A stretch of DNA of 64,000 nucleotides, taken from NCBI GenBank assembly GCA_934281605.1, contig CAKQXD010000012.1, forward strand, positions 1 through 64,000. The letters run 5' to 3'. Origin of the DNA: an uncultured Clostridia bacterium (GTDB lineage Bacteria; Bacillota; Clostridia; Peptostreptococcales; Anaerovoracaceae). Position 1 is the first letter of the stretch; each line of letters begins with the position of its first letter. Made by a program: the position numbers and the translations under genes. Below, piece by piece: positions 50,883 through 59,862 of this stretch. The notes beneath the pieces are model-generated. The model made no database searches and was not told the origin of the DNA. It saw only the letters and a program-made list of their open reading frames with translations.

Positions 50883-51974
50883 TTACACATTAAACAGGAA
50901 GTGCATCACGTCTCCGTCCTTTACCACATACTCCTTGCCTTCGGAGCGGATCAGGCCTTTTTCCTTGGCCGTCGCCAGATTGCCGCCGCACTCCACCAGC
51001 TTGTCGTAAGCGATGGTCTCCGCACGGATGAAGCCCTTTTCGAAGTCGGTATGTATCTTACCGGCAGCGCCCGGCGCTTTCGTTCCTCTCTTGATGGTCC
51101 ACGCTCTGACTTCCGGTTCGCCCGCCGTCAGGAAGGAGATCAGATCCAGCAGATGGTAGGAAGCCTGCACCAGCTTGTCCAGTCCGGATTTTTCGATGCC
51201 CAGTTCTTCCAGGAACATAGCCTTTTCTTCATCGTCCAGTTCTGCCATTTCCGATTCGATCTTGGCGCATACGACTACAACGTCGGAGTTTTCTGTCGCT
51301 GCGAACTCTCTCACCTTGCGGATGTATTCGTTATCCTCGCCGGCAGCATCATCCTCGGACACGTTTGCCGCATAGATGACCGGTTTATAGGACAGCAGAT
51401 CCAGACTCTTGACGAATTCCGCTTCATCGTCTTCCAGCTCCATGGCTCTGGCGGACTTACCCTCTCCCAGGAACGCATGCACCTTGTTAAGAAGATCCAG
51501 CTCTTTCTGCAAAGACTTGTCCCCCTTAAGATTTTTAGTCGTCTTCTGGATACGGCGCTCCAGCACTTCCATGTCGGAAAGGATCAGCTCCGTATTGATG
51601 GTATCGATATCCGAGATCGGATCGATCTTACCGTCTACATGAACCACATTAGGGTCTTCAAAACAGCGTACAACGTGTACGATGGCAGCGACCTCCCGGA
51701 TATGCCCCAGGAACTTGTTCCCCAGACCTTCCCCTTTGGACGCGCCCTTTACCAGACCCGCGATGTCATAAAACTCGATGGTCGTATAAATCGTCTTCTT
51801 GGAATTGTACATCTCGTGGAGCACCTTCAGCCGCTCATCCGGAACCGTTACGACGCCGACATTGGGCTCGATGGTACAGAACGGATAGTTGGCCGCTTCC
51901 GCTCCGGCCTTTGTGATCGCGTTAAACAATGTACTTTTGCCGACGTTGGGCAATCCTACAATACCTAATTTCAT
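50883..51974 (-). CDS. ychF: Redox-regulated ATPase YchF
   Basis: A 363-residue Obg-family P-loop protein. G1 GLPNVGKSTLFNAI, the YDIAGLVKGASKGEGLGNKFLGHIREV switch region, a coiled coil insert, and the C-terminal TGS domain (from about 280, ending VKDGDVMHFLFNV). YchF/OLA1 prefers ATP to GTP, binds ribosomes and affects stress responses. It is full length. GAGGAG precedes the start. Confidence 0.97.
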   Translation of the reverse strand: MKLGIVGLPNVGKSTLFNAITKAGAEAANYPFCTIEPNVGVVTVPDERLKVLHEMYNSKKTIYTTIEFYDIAGLVKGASKGEGLGNKFLGHIREVAAIVHVVRCFEDPNVVHVDGKIDPISDIDTINTELILSDMEVLERRIQKTTKNLKGDKSLQKELDLLNKVHAFLGEGKSARAMELEDDEAEFVKSLDLLSYKPVIYAANVSEDDAAGEDNEYIRKVREFAATENSDVVVVCAKIESEMAELDDEEKAMFLEELGIEKSGLDKLVQASYHLLDLISFLTAGEPEVRAWTIKRGTKAPGAAGKIHTDFEKGFIRAETIAYDKLVECGGNLATAKEKGLIRSEGKEYVVKDGDVMHFLFNV

Positions 51975-52019
51975 AGTCTTATTCTCCTCGTTATTATTCT
52001 ATCAGCAAAACCGAAGGCG

Positions 52020-52775
52020 TTATGCCATCCGGTCAATCTTTTTCCCTCGCTTCCGCAGGATGAAATATCCCGCCAGACAGGCAATAAAAATCACGAAGCT
52101 GATGACCTGTGCCTGTTTGAACGGTCCGATCATCAGACTGTCGGTACGCAGAGCTTCCACGAAGAATCGCTCCACCGAGTACAGCATCCCGTACAGACAA
52201 ATGGTCTGCCCTTCAAACTGCCTTCTATTGTCCATATAAATGAGAAACAGAAACAGCAGGAAACACCAGATGGACTCGTATAAGAAAGTCGGGTGATAGG
52301 TCTGTCCATCTACCGTCACCGCCCATGGCAGATTTGTTGGACCTCCATGAGCCTCGGAATTAAAGTAGTTGCCCCATCTTCCGATGGCCTGTGCTACAGC
52401 GATACACGGAGCCGCCAGATCCAGGATATTCAGGGGACGTATCTTCCAGATCAGGCACAGCACGACTGCCGTTCCTAAACCGAAGATCAAACCTCCGTGA
52501 ATGGCCAGACCACCCAGGCGGATATTCACGATGCGCGCCCAGTCCCCCGCATACAGCGACCAGTTGAACACCACGTAGTAAAGCCGTGCCCCCACAATAG
52601 CGACAGGAACACTGATGATCACAAAATTCAGGATCTGATCTCCATTGAGCCCATGCTTCGGCGCCCGCTTCATACAGATGATCGTTGCCAGAGCGATCCC
52701 CGCAGTGATCAGGATCCCGTACCACATGATATCGATGTGAAAAATGGTAAATGCCACTGGATTTGGTATCGGCAT
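52020..52775 (-). CDS. lgt: Prolipoprotein diacylglyceryl transferase
   Basis: A 251-residue membrane enzyme with seven or so helices. IMWYGILITAGI, GGLAIHGGLIFG, and the diagnostic AIGRWGNYFNSEAHG are present; the last holds key Arg and Asn residues. It attaches diacylglycerol to the lipobox cysteine of lipoproteins. The protein encoded at 52917 is one likely substrate. It starts after AAAGGA. Confidence 0.96.
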   Translation of the reverse strand: MPIPNPVAFTIFHIDIMWYGILITAGIALATIICMKRAPKHGLNGDQILNFVIISVPVAIVGARLYYVVFNWSLYAGDWARIVNIRLGGLAIHGGLIFGLGTAVVLCLIWKIRPLNILDLAAPCIAVAQAIGRWGNYFNSEAHGGPTNLPWAVTVDGQTYHPTFLYESIWCFLLFLFLIYMDNRRQFEGQTICLYGMLYSVERFFVEALRTDSLMIGPFKQAQVISFVIFIACLAGYFILRKRGKKIDRMA

Positions 52776-52916
52776 AGCGTTCCTTTATCCTTTCTCCCAA
52801 GAGATGGTTTCCCTGCAAAATATTCAACAGGTTTATTGTATCAAAAAAGGCGGGGATAATTCCACACCTTTTTCTAATATCTTGATTCTTTTCTGCTGCA
52901 AATGCATTCCGATCCG

Positions 52917-53405
52917 CTACTGTACTTCTACATCCGCCGGATCCGTTGCTAAAATCAGCTCCGCAGAGTCTCCCATCAGATATACCGTATAAAGCTGTTT
53001 TTCTCCGTCATTGTATTTCTGAATGAAATCATCTGCAGAAACCACTTCCAGCTTCCCGTCCTTCAGACAGGCGATCCGTTCTTCCACACCCAGCGTAACG
53101 TCTTTGCTTACGTTGTTATCAGCAATATAATAGCCTTCCTTGTATTCTGAACTTGCTACTACCTGACGTTCTGAAATGTGGACGCTGTATCCGCCCTCTT
53201 CCAGCTTGTCCAGGGTGACATACCCCAGCACAGTTTCTGCACCGTCCGTCAAAAGCTGCTGTGAATATTCTTCCTGCAGATACTGTCCTGTGATCTCAGG
53301 CTCTGCAATCGTCGAGCCCGACTTTTTCTCGCCGCATCCCGCCAGCAGTAAAGCCGACAGACAAAGCACCAGACACAATACGATATACTTGGTTTTTCCT
53401 CTCAT
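52917..53405 (-). CDS. Lipoprotein of unknown function
   Basis: A 162-residue protein. A signal peptide ends in the lipobox LLLAGC (Cys at about 23), so it should be lipid-anchored on the outer face. The mature part is mixed alpha/beta with no recognisable domain; the stretch AETVLGYVTLDKLEEGGYSVHI and the end LILATDPADVEVQ are typical of small extracytoplasmic folds. The start MRGKTK after GGGGAG is preferred over an upstream TTG. It has its own promoter. Confidence 0.8.
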   Translation of the reverse strand: MRGKTKYIVLCLVLCLSALLLAGCGEKKSGSTIAEPEITGQYLQEEYSQQLLTDGAETVLGYVTLDKLEEGGYSVHISERQVVASSEYKEGYYIADNNVSKDVTLGVEERIACLKDGKLEVVSADDFIQKYNDGEKQLYTVYLMGDSAELILATDPADVEVQ

Positions 53406-53454
53406 GCGTATTCTCCCCAATCACGTTGTTCTAAAAATACTCTAATCTAGCTCT

Positions 53455-53483
53455 ATCTTACACCGTTCCCCTCAGCTTTGCAA
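53455..53483 (-). promoter_or_regulatory. Promoter of the lipoprotein gene
   Basis: The reverse strand reads TTGCAA, 17 bases, TAAGAT, about 50 bases before the start codon. Confidence 0.65.
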
Positions 53484-53510
53484 CAAAATGATTGGCAAAT
53501 ATTTTTAATA

Positions 53511-53933
53511 TTATACTTTTTTTGTGAATTTTGTATGACAGTGAGGACAGCTGATGCTGATTTTCCCCACCCCTTTTGGAACACGAAGCTTTTCACCGCA
53601 TCCCGGGCATTTCAGGATCTTATGAGTCTTGTCCTTTGTTCGCGTATTTGTCCCATAGGCATTAGACGATCTCCTGCCAAACCGGGAACGTATCCCGGAG
53701 GAAAACTGCAGATATCTCTGATTCTCAGCGGCCCGTGCACGAATATTCCGCGAAAACATCCTGCAGTAAATGTAGATCAGCAAAACGACTGCGATCCAGT
53801 TGATGATCCGCGTATGGAAAAAGAAATTGATCACGATGAAAATCAGGGCTACGATGGTCAATGCCCGATTGAGCTGATCCATTCCATACCGTCCTCGCAT
53901 CAGATTCGCAAACCACATAGAGAATCTACCCAT
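53511..53933 (-). CDS. Membrane protein with C-terminal zinc ribbon
   Basis: A 140-residue protein of unknown function. Residues 24-38 and 42-57 are hydrophobic (ALTIVALIFIVINFFF; INWIAVVLLIYIYC). Then comes a basic linker, and CPGCGEKLRVPKG...CPHCHTKF at about 110-135 should bind zinc. It overlaps the metH stop by eight bases, with AGGAGG inside metH, so it is co-translated with the methionine synthase genes. Whether it has any link to methionine metabolism is unknown. Confidence 0.78.
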   Translation of the reverse strand: MGRFSMWFANLMRGRYGMDQLNRALTIVALIFIVINFFFHTRIINWIAVVLLIYIYCRMFSRNIRARAAENQRYLQFSSGIRSRFGRRSSNAYGTNTRTKDKTHKILKCPGCGEKLRVPKGVGKISISCPHCHTKFTKKV

Positions 53934-56355
53934 GAAATACCTCCTGTGCTGCCTCCACCGACTTCATCGCATCCTTACAGTAATAGTCTGCTCCGATTTT
54001 TTCTGCATAATCCGCCGTCAGCACAGCGCCGCCTACCATGACCTTACAGTCCGGCGCAGCCTCCTTGACAGCCACAATAGTCTCTTCCATGCTTTTCAGC
54101 GTCGTCGTCATCAGCGCACTTAATCCTACCAGTTTAATGTTCTTTTCCTTTACCGTTTCAACGATGGTTTCCGGCGGGACGTCTCTGCCCAGGTCGATCA
54201 TCTGGAATCCATAGTTCTCCATAATAACCTTCACGATGTTCTTGCCGATATCGTGAATATCCCCCTTTACCGTGGCGATGACCACCTGTCCGAGAGACAC
54301 CGTCTCCTTATCGCTTTCCGCCAGCTTCGTTTTGACGATATCGAATCCGGCCTGCGCCGCCGTAGCAGCCTGCAGCATCTGCGGCAGGAAAATAGTCCCC
54401 TTTTCAAATCCCTGTCCTACCTTGTCCAGTGCCGGGATCAGATAGTCATTGACCAGCTCCATCTCCGTATGATCCTGCAGAAGTTTCTCCACGGCAGCCA
54501 CCGTGTCACTCTTCATACCCTTTTCGATACAATAAAATATATCATGACTTCCGTCTCCATTTCCTGAAGATCCTGTGGTGGAAGTGTCTTTTTTCTGTGA
54601 AATTTTCGAGGTTTCTATGGCTGCATCCCCGTAGCGGTCGATGAATGCCGTCGCATTTTCATCGATATTATGCAGTACGTGAAATGCAAAGATAGAAGAC
54701 ATCATATCCTCGCTGTTCGGGTTGATGATCGGCAGATCCAGCCCGCATTCCATGGCCATAGTCAGGAACGTCCGGTTGATGATCGGCCGTAGCGGCAGCC
54801 CGAAACTGATGTTGGAAACACCCAGCGCTGTTTTCAGACCCAGCTTCTCCTTGACCATCCGTACCGCCTTCAACGTCTCCACAACCTCCTTCTGCTGCGC
54901 CGATGCCGTCAGCGTCAGACAGTCGATGATAACGTTTTCCCGCAGGATTCCATACTCCAGCGCCCTCTCCAAAATACGCGCAGCGATAGCAAAACGGTCC
55001 TCCGCTTTGTTTGGAATGCCGTTTTCATCCAAAGTCAGGCCAACTACTGCCGCGCCGTATTTCTTTACCAGCGGCAGAATGTTTTTCATCACCTGCTCTT
55101 CTCCGTTGACGGAGTTGACGATCGCCTTGCCGTTATACACGCGAAGAGCCGCTTCGATCGCCTCCGGATTTCCCGAGTCGATCTGCAAAGGCAGCCCCGT
55201 GATGGACTGCAGTTTCTTGATCACCAGCGGCAGCATCCGCACATCATCCAGCGACGGCACGCCTACGTTGACGTCCAGGATCTCAGCCCCCGCATCGATC
55301 TGCTCGATAGCCTGCGATAAAATATAGTCAAAATCCTCATCCAGCAGCGCCTGCTTCAGGCGTTTCTTACCGGTCGGATTGATCCTCTCTCCGATCACCG
55401 TAACGTGGTCTACCGTCACCACGGTGTTACCGCTGCACACCTGCAGCGTTTTCTCTTCCTGCAAAGGCTTTGCAGACGCTTCCGTACCGCCGAACTTTGC
55501 AGCGATCTTGGCAAGACCTTCGATGTACTCCGGCGTCGTGCCGCAGCATCCGCCGATCAGCTCCACGCCCAGCTCCAGGAAATCCTCCATCTTCTCCACG
55601 AACTGCTCGCACGTGATATCGTAAGTTCCCGTCGCAGGATCCGGAAGTCCCGCATTCGGCTTTACCACTACAGGTAACGTCGTCAGACTCCGCAATTTCT
55701 CAGCCATCGGGAAAATCTCCACCGGTCCCAGGGAACAGTTGATTCCCATGGCGTCCACACCGAGACCTTCCAGCGTCAGCGCCATCGCCTCCAGGCTGAC
55801 TCCCGTAAACGTCCGCCCGTTTTCTTCAAATGTCATGGTGACCATAACAGGCAGATCGCAGGTTTCCTTTGCTGCGAGAACTGCCGCTTTCACCTCATAC
55901 AGATCTGTCATAGTCTCGACGACGATGAGGTCGGCCATATCGCATCCCGCCTGGATCACCTCGCGAAAGGCGTCGTAAGCATCTTCAAAGGACAAAGTCC
56001 CCATCGGCTCCAGAAGCTCTCCCAGAGGGCCGAGGTCAAGAGCGACAGCCACTTCTCTGCCCTTGGCAGCCATGTTTTCCTTCGCCGTAACAGCAGCTTC
56101 CACCTGGATGCGTACCGCTTCCTCCAGCGAATGATCACCCATTTCCTTTTTCTTAAATCGATTTGTTCCGAAGGTGCTGGCATAGACGATATCCGAACCA
56201 GCTTCCATATATTTTTGGTGGATCTCCGTCAAGATCTCCGGATGAGCCAGCCCAAATTCAGTGGTCGTCTCTTCCGGGCTCATGCCTGCGCTCTGCAGCA
56301 TGGTTCCCATTCCGCCATCTAACACATATCTCTTTTTTCTGAAATCAATCTCCAC
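53926..56355 (-). CDS. metH: B12-dependent methionine synthase without reactivation domain
   Basis: An 809-residue modular enzyme. The homocysteine domain (1-300) has zinc cysteines in GINCSLGP and GGCCGTTP. The pterin-binding domain follows (about 320-580, from TVIGERINPTGKKRLKQAL). Then come the cap and cobalamin-binding domains (600-809), with the axial histidine in VKGDIHDIGKNIV. It transfers a methyl group from methyl-tetrahydrofolate to homocysteine. The activation domain found at the C-terminus of E. coli MetH is missing and is encoded separately by the preceding gene. Confidence 0.94.
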   Translation of the reverse strand: MEIDFRKKRYVLDGGMGTMLQSAGMSPEETTTEFGLAHPEILTEIHQKYMEAGSDIVYASTFGTNRFKKKEMGDHSLEEAVRIQVEAAVTAKENMAAKGREVAVALDLGPLGELLEPMGTLSFEDAYDAFREVIQAGCDMADLIVVETMTDLYEVKAAVLAAKETCDLPVMVTMTFEENGRTFTGVSLEAMALTLEGLGVDAMGINCSLGPVEIFPMAEKLRSLTTLPVVVKPNAGLPDPATGTYDITCEQFVEKMEDFLELGVELIGGCCGTTPEYIEGLAKIAAKFGGTEASAKPLQEEKTLQVCSGNTVVTVDHVTVIGERINPTGKKRLKQALLDEDFDYILSQAIEQIDAGAEILDVNVGVPSLDDVRMLPLVIKKLQSITGLPLQIDSGNPEAIEAALRVYNGKAIVNSVNGEEQVMKNILPLVKKYGAAVVGLTLDENGIPNKAEDRFAIAARILERALEYGILRENVIIDCLTLTASAQQKEVVETLKAVRMVKEKLGLKTALGVSNISFGLPLRPIINRTFLTMAMECGLDLPIINPNSEDMMSSIFAFHVLHNIDENATAFIDRYGDAAIETSKISQKKDTSTTGSSGNGDGSHDIFYCIEKGMKSDTVAAVEKLLQDHTEMELVNDYLIPALDKVGQGFEKGTIFLPQMLQAATAAQAGFDIVKTKLAESDKETVSLGQVVIATVKGDIHDIGKNIVKVIMENYGFQMIDLGRDVPPETIVETVKEKNIKLVGLSALMTTTLKSMEETIVAVKEAAPDCKVMVGGAVLTADYAEKIGADYYCKDAMKSVEAAQEVFHG

Positions 56356-56986
56356 AGAATTTTCCCTCTTTTCTCAGTGTACATTTTTCTCGCAAAACAC
56401 ATTCTCCGCAGGTAGCCAGTCTACCCGTCACCGGATGATCGGAAATCCCCAGCAGCGCTGTAACCGACTTGCGCGGCACCATCAGGCTGTTGGCCGTCAC
56501 ATTGAGCCCGATCTTTCGCTGCCCGTCGATATACCGAACGATGATCTGCTGGTATTCCAATGGATAATCCCCATATCCCGGACTGAACCGGGACGTCAGA
56601 TATCCATCCGTCTCCGCGTCGATCTGCTTCTGAAAAATATCGCAGACCTCCTCGATCATAAGCGAAGCGCCGCAGTCTAAAATCACCGCCATGGCCATAT
56701 CCCGGACCTGCGTCCTGCGGATCAGATCGTCAACGCCCATACCCAGCGTAGCTCCCATAACGGCTACCCGATCACATTCTTCCAGATGCTTCTCGATGGA
56801 GACGCCTTTTCTCCTGATATCTTCTTTTTTCATGATGCGATAGACCGCCTTGGGCTTTGCAGCCTTGAAAAGCTGTTCTTCGGCCAGATCCATCTGTTCT
56901 TTCAGGGTATCCGACACATCTTTTCCGCTCTGCAAAGAAGCCAGCCAGCGTTTTCGATCCAGCGGAGCTGTTACTGCTACATTCAT
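56345..56986 (-). CDS. Methionine synthase reactivation-domain protein
   Basis: A 213-residue stand-alone form of the MetH activation domain. The SAM-binding signature is YLTSRFSPGYGDYPLEYQ, followed by GLNVTANSLMVPRKSVTALLG, and a cysteine-rich end (CGECVLREKCTLRKEGKFC). It would re-methylate oxidised cobalamin using S-adenosylmethionine. The end overlaps the metH start by 11 bases. The C-terminal cysteines could bind a metal centre or electron-transfer cofactor. Confidence 0.88.
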   Translation of the reverse strand: MNVAVTAPLDRKRWLASLQSGKDVSDTLKEQMDLAEEQLFKAAKPKAVYRIMKKEDIRRKGVSIEKHLEECDRVAVMGATLGMGVDDLIRRTQVRDMAMAVILDCGASLMIEEVCDIFQKQIDAETDGYLTSRFSPGYGDYPLEYQQIIVRYIDGQRKIGLNVTANSLMVPRKSVTALLGISDHPVTGRLATCGECVLREKCTLRKEGKFCGD

Positions 56987-56987
56987 T

Positions 56988-57854
56988 TTATAAAAGGTCC
57001 TCTATTTTCTCATATACTTTCAACGCTACTTTTGGATTGTTCATGGTGTACAGGTGGATTCCGTCCACGCCGTTGATGATCAGGTCGCGGATCTGATCCA
57101 CCGCATACTGGATGCCCGCTTCAAACAGTTTGTCCGGATCATTTTCATACAGACCGATCATCTTGGTAAAATCGTGGGGCAGGCTTGCTCCGCTCAGCGC
57201 CACGGTACGTTCGATCTGTCTGGAATTGACGATCGGCATAATGCCAGCAGAAACAGGCACTTTGATGCCCATCATTCTAGCCTTGCCCACAAACTCATAG
57301 AAACACTGGTTGTCAAAGAACAGCTGAGTGATCAGCACTTTGACGCCAGCTCCGATCTTATATTTCAAATTCTGAATATCTTCGTCTAAAGACTTACTCT
57401 CATAGTGTCCTTCCGGGTAACATGCACCCAGGATCTCCAGGCTGTCACGGCACTTTCTCTGCACCTCGATAGCCAGCTCATTAGCGTGATGAAAATCATG
57501 TTTCATGTCTCCATCTTCCGAAATATCGCCGCGAAGAGCCAGTACGTTTTCAATATTCGCTGCCACCAGCCGGTCGATCATTTCCTGCACGTCATCCTTG
57601 GAAGAATTAACACAGGTCAGATGAGCTACCGATTCGATCCCGTACTGTTTTTTGATACGGGATGCGATCTCACAGGTGGAGTTGTCCGCCAGATTTCCAC
57701 CAGCTCCATAGGTAACACTGATAAAGTCCGGATTGCAGTGAGCAAGCTGCTCTACCGTGCCGTAAATCGAATCTATATTTCCCTTCTTTTTCGGCGGGAA
57801 AATCTCCAGTGAGAATACAGGTTTTTTATGTTCATATAATTCAGGTATCTTCAT
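56988..57854 (-). CDS. metF: Methylenetetrahydrofolate reductase
   Basis: A 288-residue TIM-barrel flavoprotein that makes methyl-tetrahydrofolate for methionine synthase. VFSLEIFPPKKKGNIDS, SVTYGAGGN, HLTCVNSSKDDVQEMI, LALRGDI and the end GVDGIHLYTMNNP are family motifs. MKIPELY is the chosen start (AAAGGA six bases before). It begins the met operon and stops one base before the next start codon. Confidence 0.95.
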   Translation of the reverse strand: MKIPELYEHKKPVFSLEIFPPKKKGNIDSIYGTVEQLAHCNPDFISVTYGAGGNLADNSTCEIASRIKKQYGIESVAHLTCVNSSKDDVQEMIDRLVAANIENVLALRGDISEDGDMKHDFHHANELAIEVQRKCRDSLEILGACYPEGHYESKSLDEDIQNLKYKIGAGVKVLITQLFFDNQCFYEFVGKARMMGIKVPVSAGIMPIVNSRQIERTVALSGASLPHDFTKMIGLYENDPDKLFEAGIQYAVDQIRDLIINGVDGIHLYTMNNPKVALKVYEKIEDLL

Positions 57855-57890
57855 TTTTCGTCCTTTCTCCATATGCTTAATCAATTCTTA

Positions 57891-57919
57891 ATTATACCCT
57901 TTTACTAGGATAATTGCAA
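57891..57919 (-). promoter_or_regulatory. Promoter of the metF operon
   Basis: The reverse strand reads TTGCAA, 17 bases, TATAAT. The self-complementary -35 box (57914-57919) is also the -35 of the divergent deoC promoter. Confidence 0.75.
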
Positions 57920-57941
57920 TATCTCTGATCCATGATATAAT
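57914..57941 (+). promoter_or_regulatory. Promoter of deoC
   Basis: The forward strand reads TTGCAA, 16 bases, TATAAT with an extended TGA before the -10. A TTATC/GATAA inverted repeat lies just after it (57944-57958), where a repressor could bind. Confidence 0.7.
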
Positions 57942-57985
57942 GATTATCACGATGATAAATATACATGGAAAGGATGTCATATGAT

Positions 57986-58708
57986 ATGAAACAACCAGCT
58001 GAATTCCAGAAATTCTTTGATCATACCCTGTTAAAACCGGACGCTTCCCGGGAGGAGATCCTCAAGCTGTGCCGCGACGCCGCTGAATACGACTTTGCCT
58101 CGGTCTGCGTCAACGGGTGTCACGTGAAATTCGCCGCAGACAAACTGAAGGATACTTCTGTAAAGGTTGCAGCAGTCACCGGTTTTCCTCTGGGAGCTAT
58201 GTCCACAAAGGTAAAGTCCTTTGAAACGAAAAATGCCCTGGAAAACGGAGCCAGCGAGATCGATACGGTCATCAACATCGGAGCATTGAAGGACGGCCGC
58301 TACGATTATATCCAGCAGGAGCTGATCATCTTATCCACCCTGTGCCACCGCAACCGCGCTGTCCTGAAAGTCATTCTGGAAACCGGGCTTCTCACAGAAA
58401 AAGAGATCCGCACCGCCTGCATTCTGGCAGAACGCTCCGGAGCGGACTTTGTCAAAACCTCTACAGGTTTCAACGGTCCGGGAGCAACGGTAGAGGCTGT
58501 CAAGCTGATGAAGCGCGTCACCGGACCTGCCATGAAGATCAAGGCCTCCGGCGGTATCCGCACGCTGGAAGACGCCCGCGCCATGATCGAAGCAGGAGCC
58601 GACCGCCTGGGCTGCAGTGCCTCCGTATTGATCATGAAAGAATACCTGCAGGAGAAAGATGCCCCTGCAGAAAATCATAAAAAGGAAGAAGCGCCGGACG
58701 AAGAGTAA
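57986..58708 (+). CDS. deoC: Deoxyribose-phosphate aldolase
   Basis: A 240-residue TIM-barrel aldolase that splits 2-deoxyribose-5-phosphate into acetaldehyde and glyceraldehyde-3-phosphate. FFDHTLLKPDASREEI, VAAVTGFPLGAMSTKVKSFE, and the Schiff-base Lys in ADFVKTSTGF with the second Lys in MKIKASGGI are intact. The C-terminal tail is an acidic addition (KKEEAPDEE). MKQPAEF is preferred as start; the ATGs just upstream overlap the AAAGGAT ribosome site. It is monocistronic. Confidence 0.94.
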   Translation: MKQPAEFQKFFDHTLLKPDASREEILKLCRDAAEYDFASVCVNGCHVKFAADKLKDTSVKVAAVTGFPLGAMSTKVKSFETKNALENGASEIDTVINIGALKDGRYDYIQQELIILSTLCHRNRAVLKVILETGLLTEKEIRTACILAERSGADFVKTSTGFNGPGATVEAVKLMKRVTGPAMKIKASGGIRTLEDARAMIEAGADRLGCSASVLIMKEYLQEKDAPAENHKKEEAPDEE

Positions 58709-58744
58709 CCGCATCAAAACGACGCATCTCTCTTATATTCTTTG

Positions 58745-58794
58745 CAAAAAAACTCCGCACCGTTTGTCCAAATGCACACGATGCGGAATTTTTA
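58745..58794. terminator. Bidirectional terminator between deoC and gap
   Basis: TCCGCA and TGCGGA arms with partly paired interior; T-runs lie on both sides (ATTTTT forward, seven T residues on the reverse strand). It serves convergent deoC and gap. Confidence 0.8.
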
Positions 58795-58833
58795 TGTCGT
58801 TTGTCAGCTGTTGAAAATTCTTTCCTGAGCCTC

Positions 58834-59850
58834 TTACAGAAGAGTTGCGACATAGCCCAGTGTTCTTACCATCTGGGAAACGTAACTCATTTCGTTGTCG
58901 TACCAGGAAACTACCTGTACTTCGAATACACCCGTTCCACTTCTTTCTACGAAAGTCTGAGTAGCATCGAACAGGGAGCCGTAGCTCATGCCGATAATAT
59001 CGCTGGATACGATTTCTTCTTCGTTATATCCGAAGGATTCGCTGGCAGCTTCTTTCATCGCATTGTTTACGCCTTCCAGAGTTACTGTTTCTGTGGAGTC
59101 CTTCAGTACTGCAGTCAGGATCGTAGTGGAACCAGTAGGTACCGGTACTCTCTGTGCGGATCCCTTAAGTTTGCCGTCCAGTTCCGGAATAACCAGACCG
59201 ATTGCCTTAGCTGCGCCTGTGGAGTTTGGAACGATGTTGATCGCACCAGCTCTTGCTCTTCTGAAGTTGTTCTTCTTGTGCGGTCCGTCCAGGATCATCT
59301 GGTCGCCAGTATATGCATGGATCGTTGTCATAAATCCAGTTCTTACTTCTCTGTAGTCGTTGAGTGCCTTTGCCATTGGTGCCAGGCAGTTTGTCGTGCA
59401 GGAAGCTGCAGAAATGATGTTGTCTTCCTTTGTCAGAGTCTTTTCGTTTACGCCATATACGATAGTCGGCAGATCGTTTCCAGCCGGTGCGGAAATCAGA
59501 ACTTTCTTCGCTCCAGCATCGATGTGCGCCTGAGCCTTTGCCTTGGACGCAAAGAAGCCTGTGCATTCCAAAACGATATCTACACCCAGTTCACCCCAAG
59601 GAAGCTTTGCCGGATCTGCTTCTTTGTAAATTCTGATTTTCTTGCCTTCTACGATGATGTGTTCCGCATCATGATCTACTTCATGTCCAAAATTCCCCTG
59701 TACGCTGTCATATTTCAGCAGATATGCCAGCATCTCTGTCGTAGCCAGATCGTTGATCGCTACAACATCAAACTTATCATCCTCAAACATCTTACGGAAC
59801 GATAATCTTCCAATTCTTCCGAATCCGTTAATTGCAATTTTAGTAGCCAT
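58834..59850 (-). CDS. gap: Glyceraldehyde-3-phosphate dehydrogenase, type I
   Basis: A 338-residue glycolytic NAD enzyme. INGFGRIGRL binds NAD; the active-site cysteine is in SCTTNCLAPM; DGPHKKNNFRRARAGAINIVPNSTGAAKAI and WYDNEMSYVSQMV are also diagnostic. AGGAGG precedes the start. It lies 12 bases after the MBL-fold gene, so the two may be co-transcribed. Confidence 0.98.
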   Translation of the reverse strand: MATKIAINGFGRIGRLSFRKMFEDDKFDVVAINDLATTEMLAYLLKYDSVQGNFGHEVDHDAEHIIVEGKKIRIYKEADPAKLPWGELGVDIVLECTGFFASKAKAQAHIDAGAKKVLISAPAGNDLPTIVYGVNEKTLTKEDNIISAASCTTNCLAPMAKALNDYREVRTGFMTTIHAYTGDQMILDGPHKKNNFRRARAGAINIVPNSTGAAKAIGLVIPELDGKLKGSAQRVPVPTGSTTILTAVLKDSTETVTLEGVNNAMKEAASESFGYNEEEIVSSDIIGMSYGSLFDATQTFVERSGTGVFEVQVVSWYDNEMSYVSQMVRTLGYVATLL

Positions 59851-59862
59851 GTGTTACCCTCC

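Noticed and set aside
57855..57985. SAM or B12 riboswitch ahead of metF
   Set aside because: The interval is too short and filled by the divergent promoters; no conserved riboswitch core is visible.
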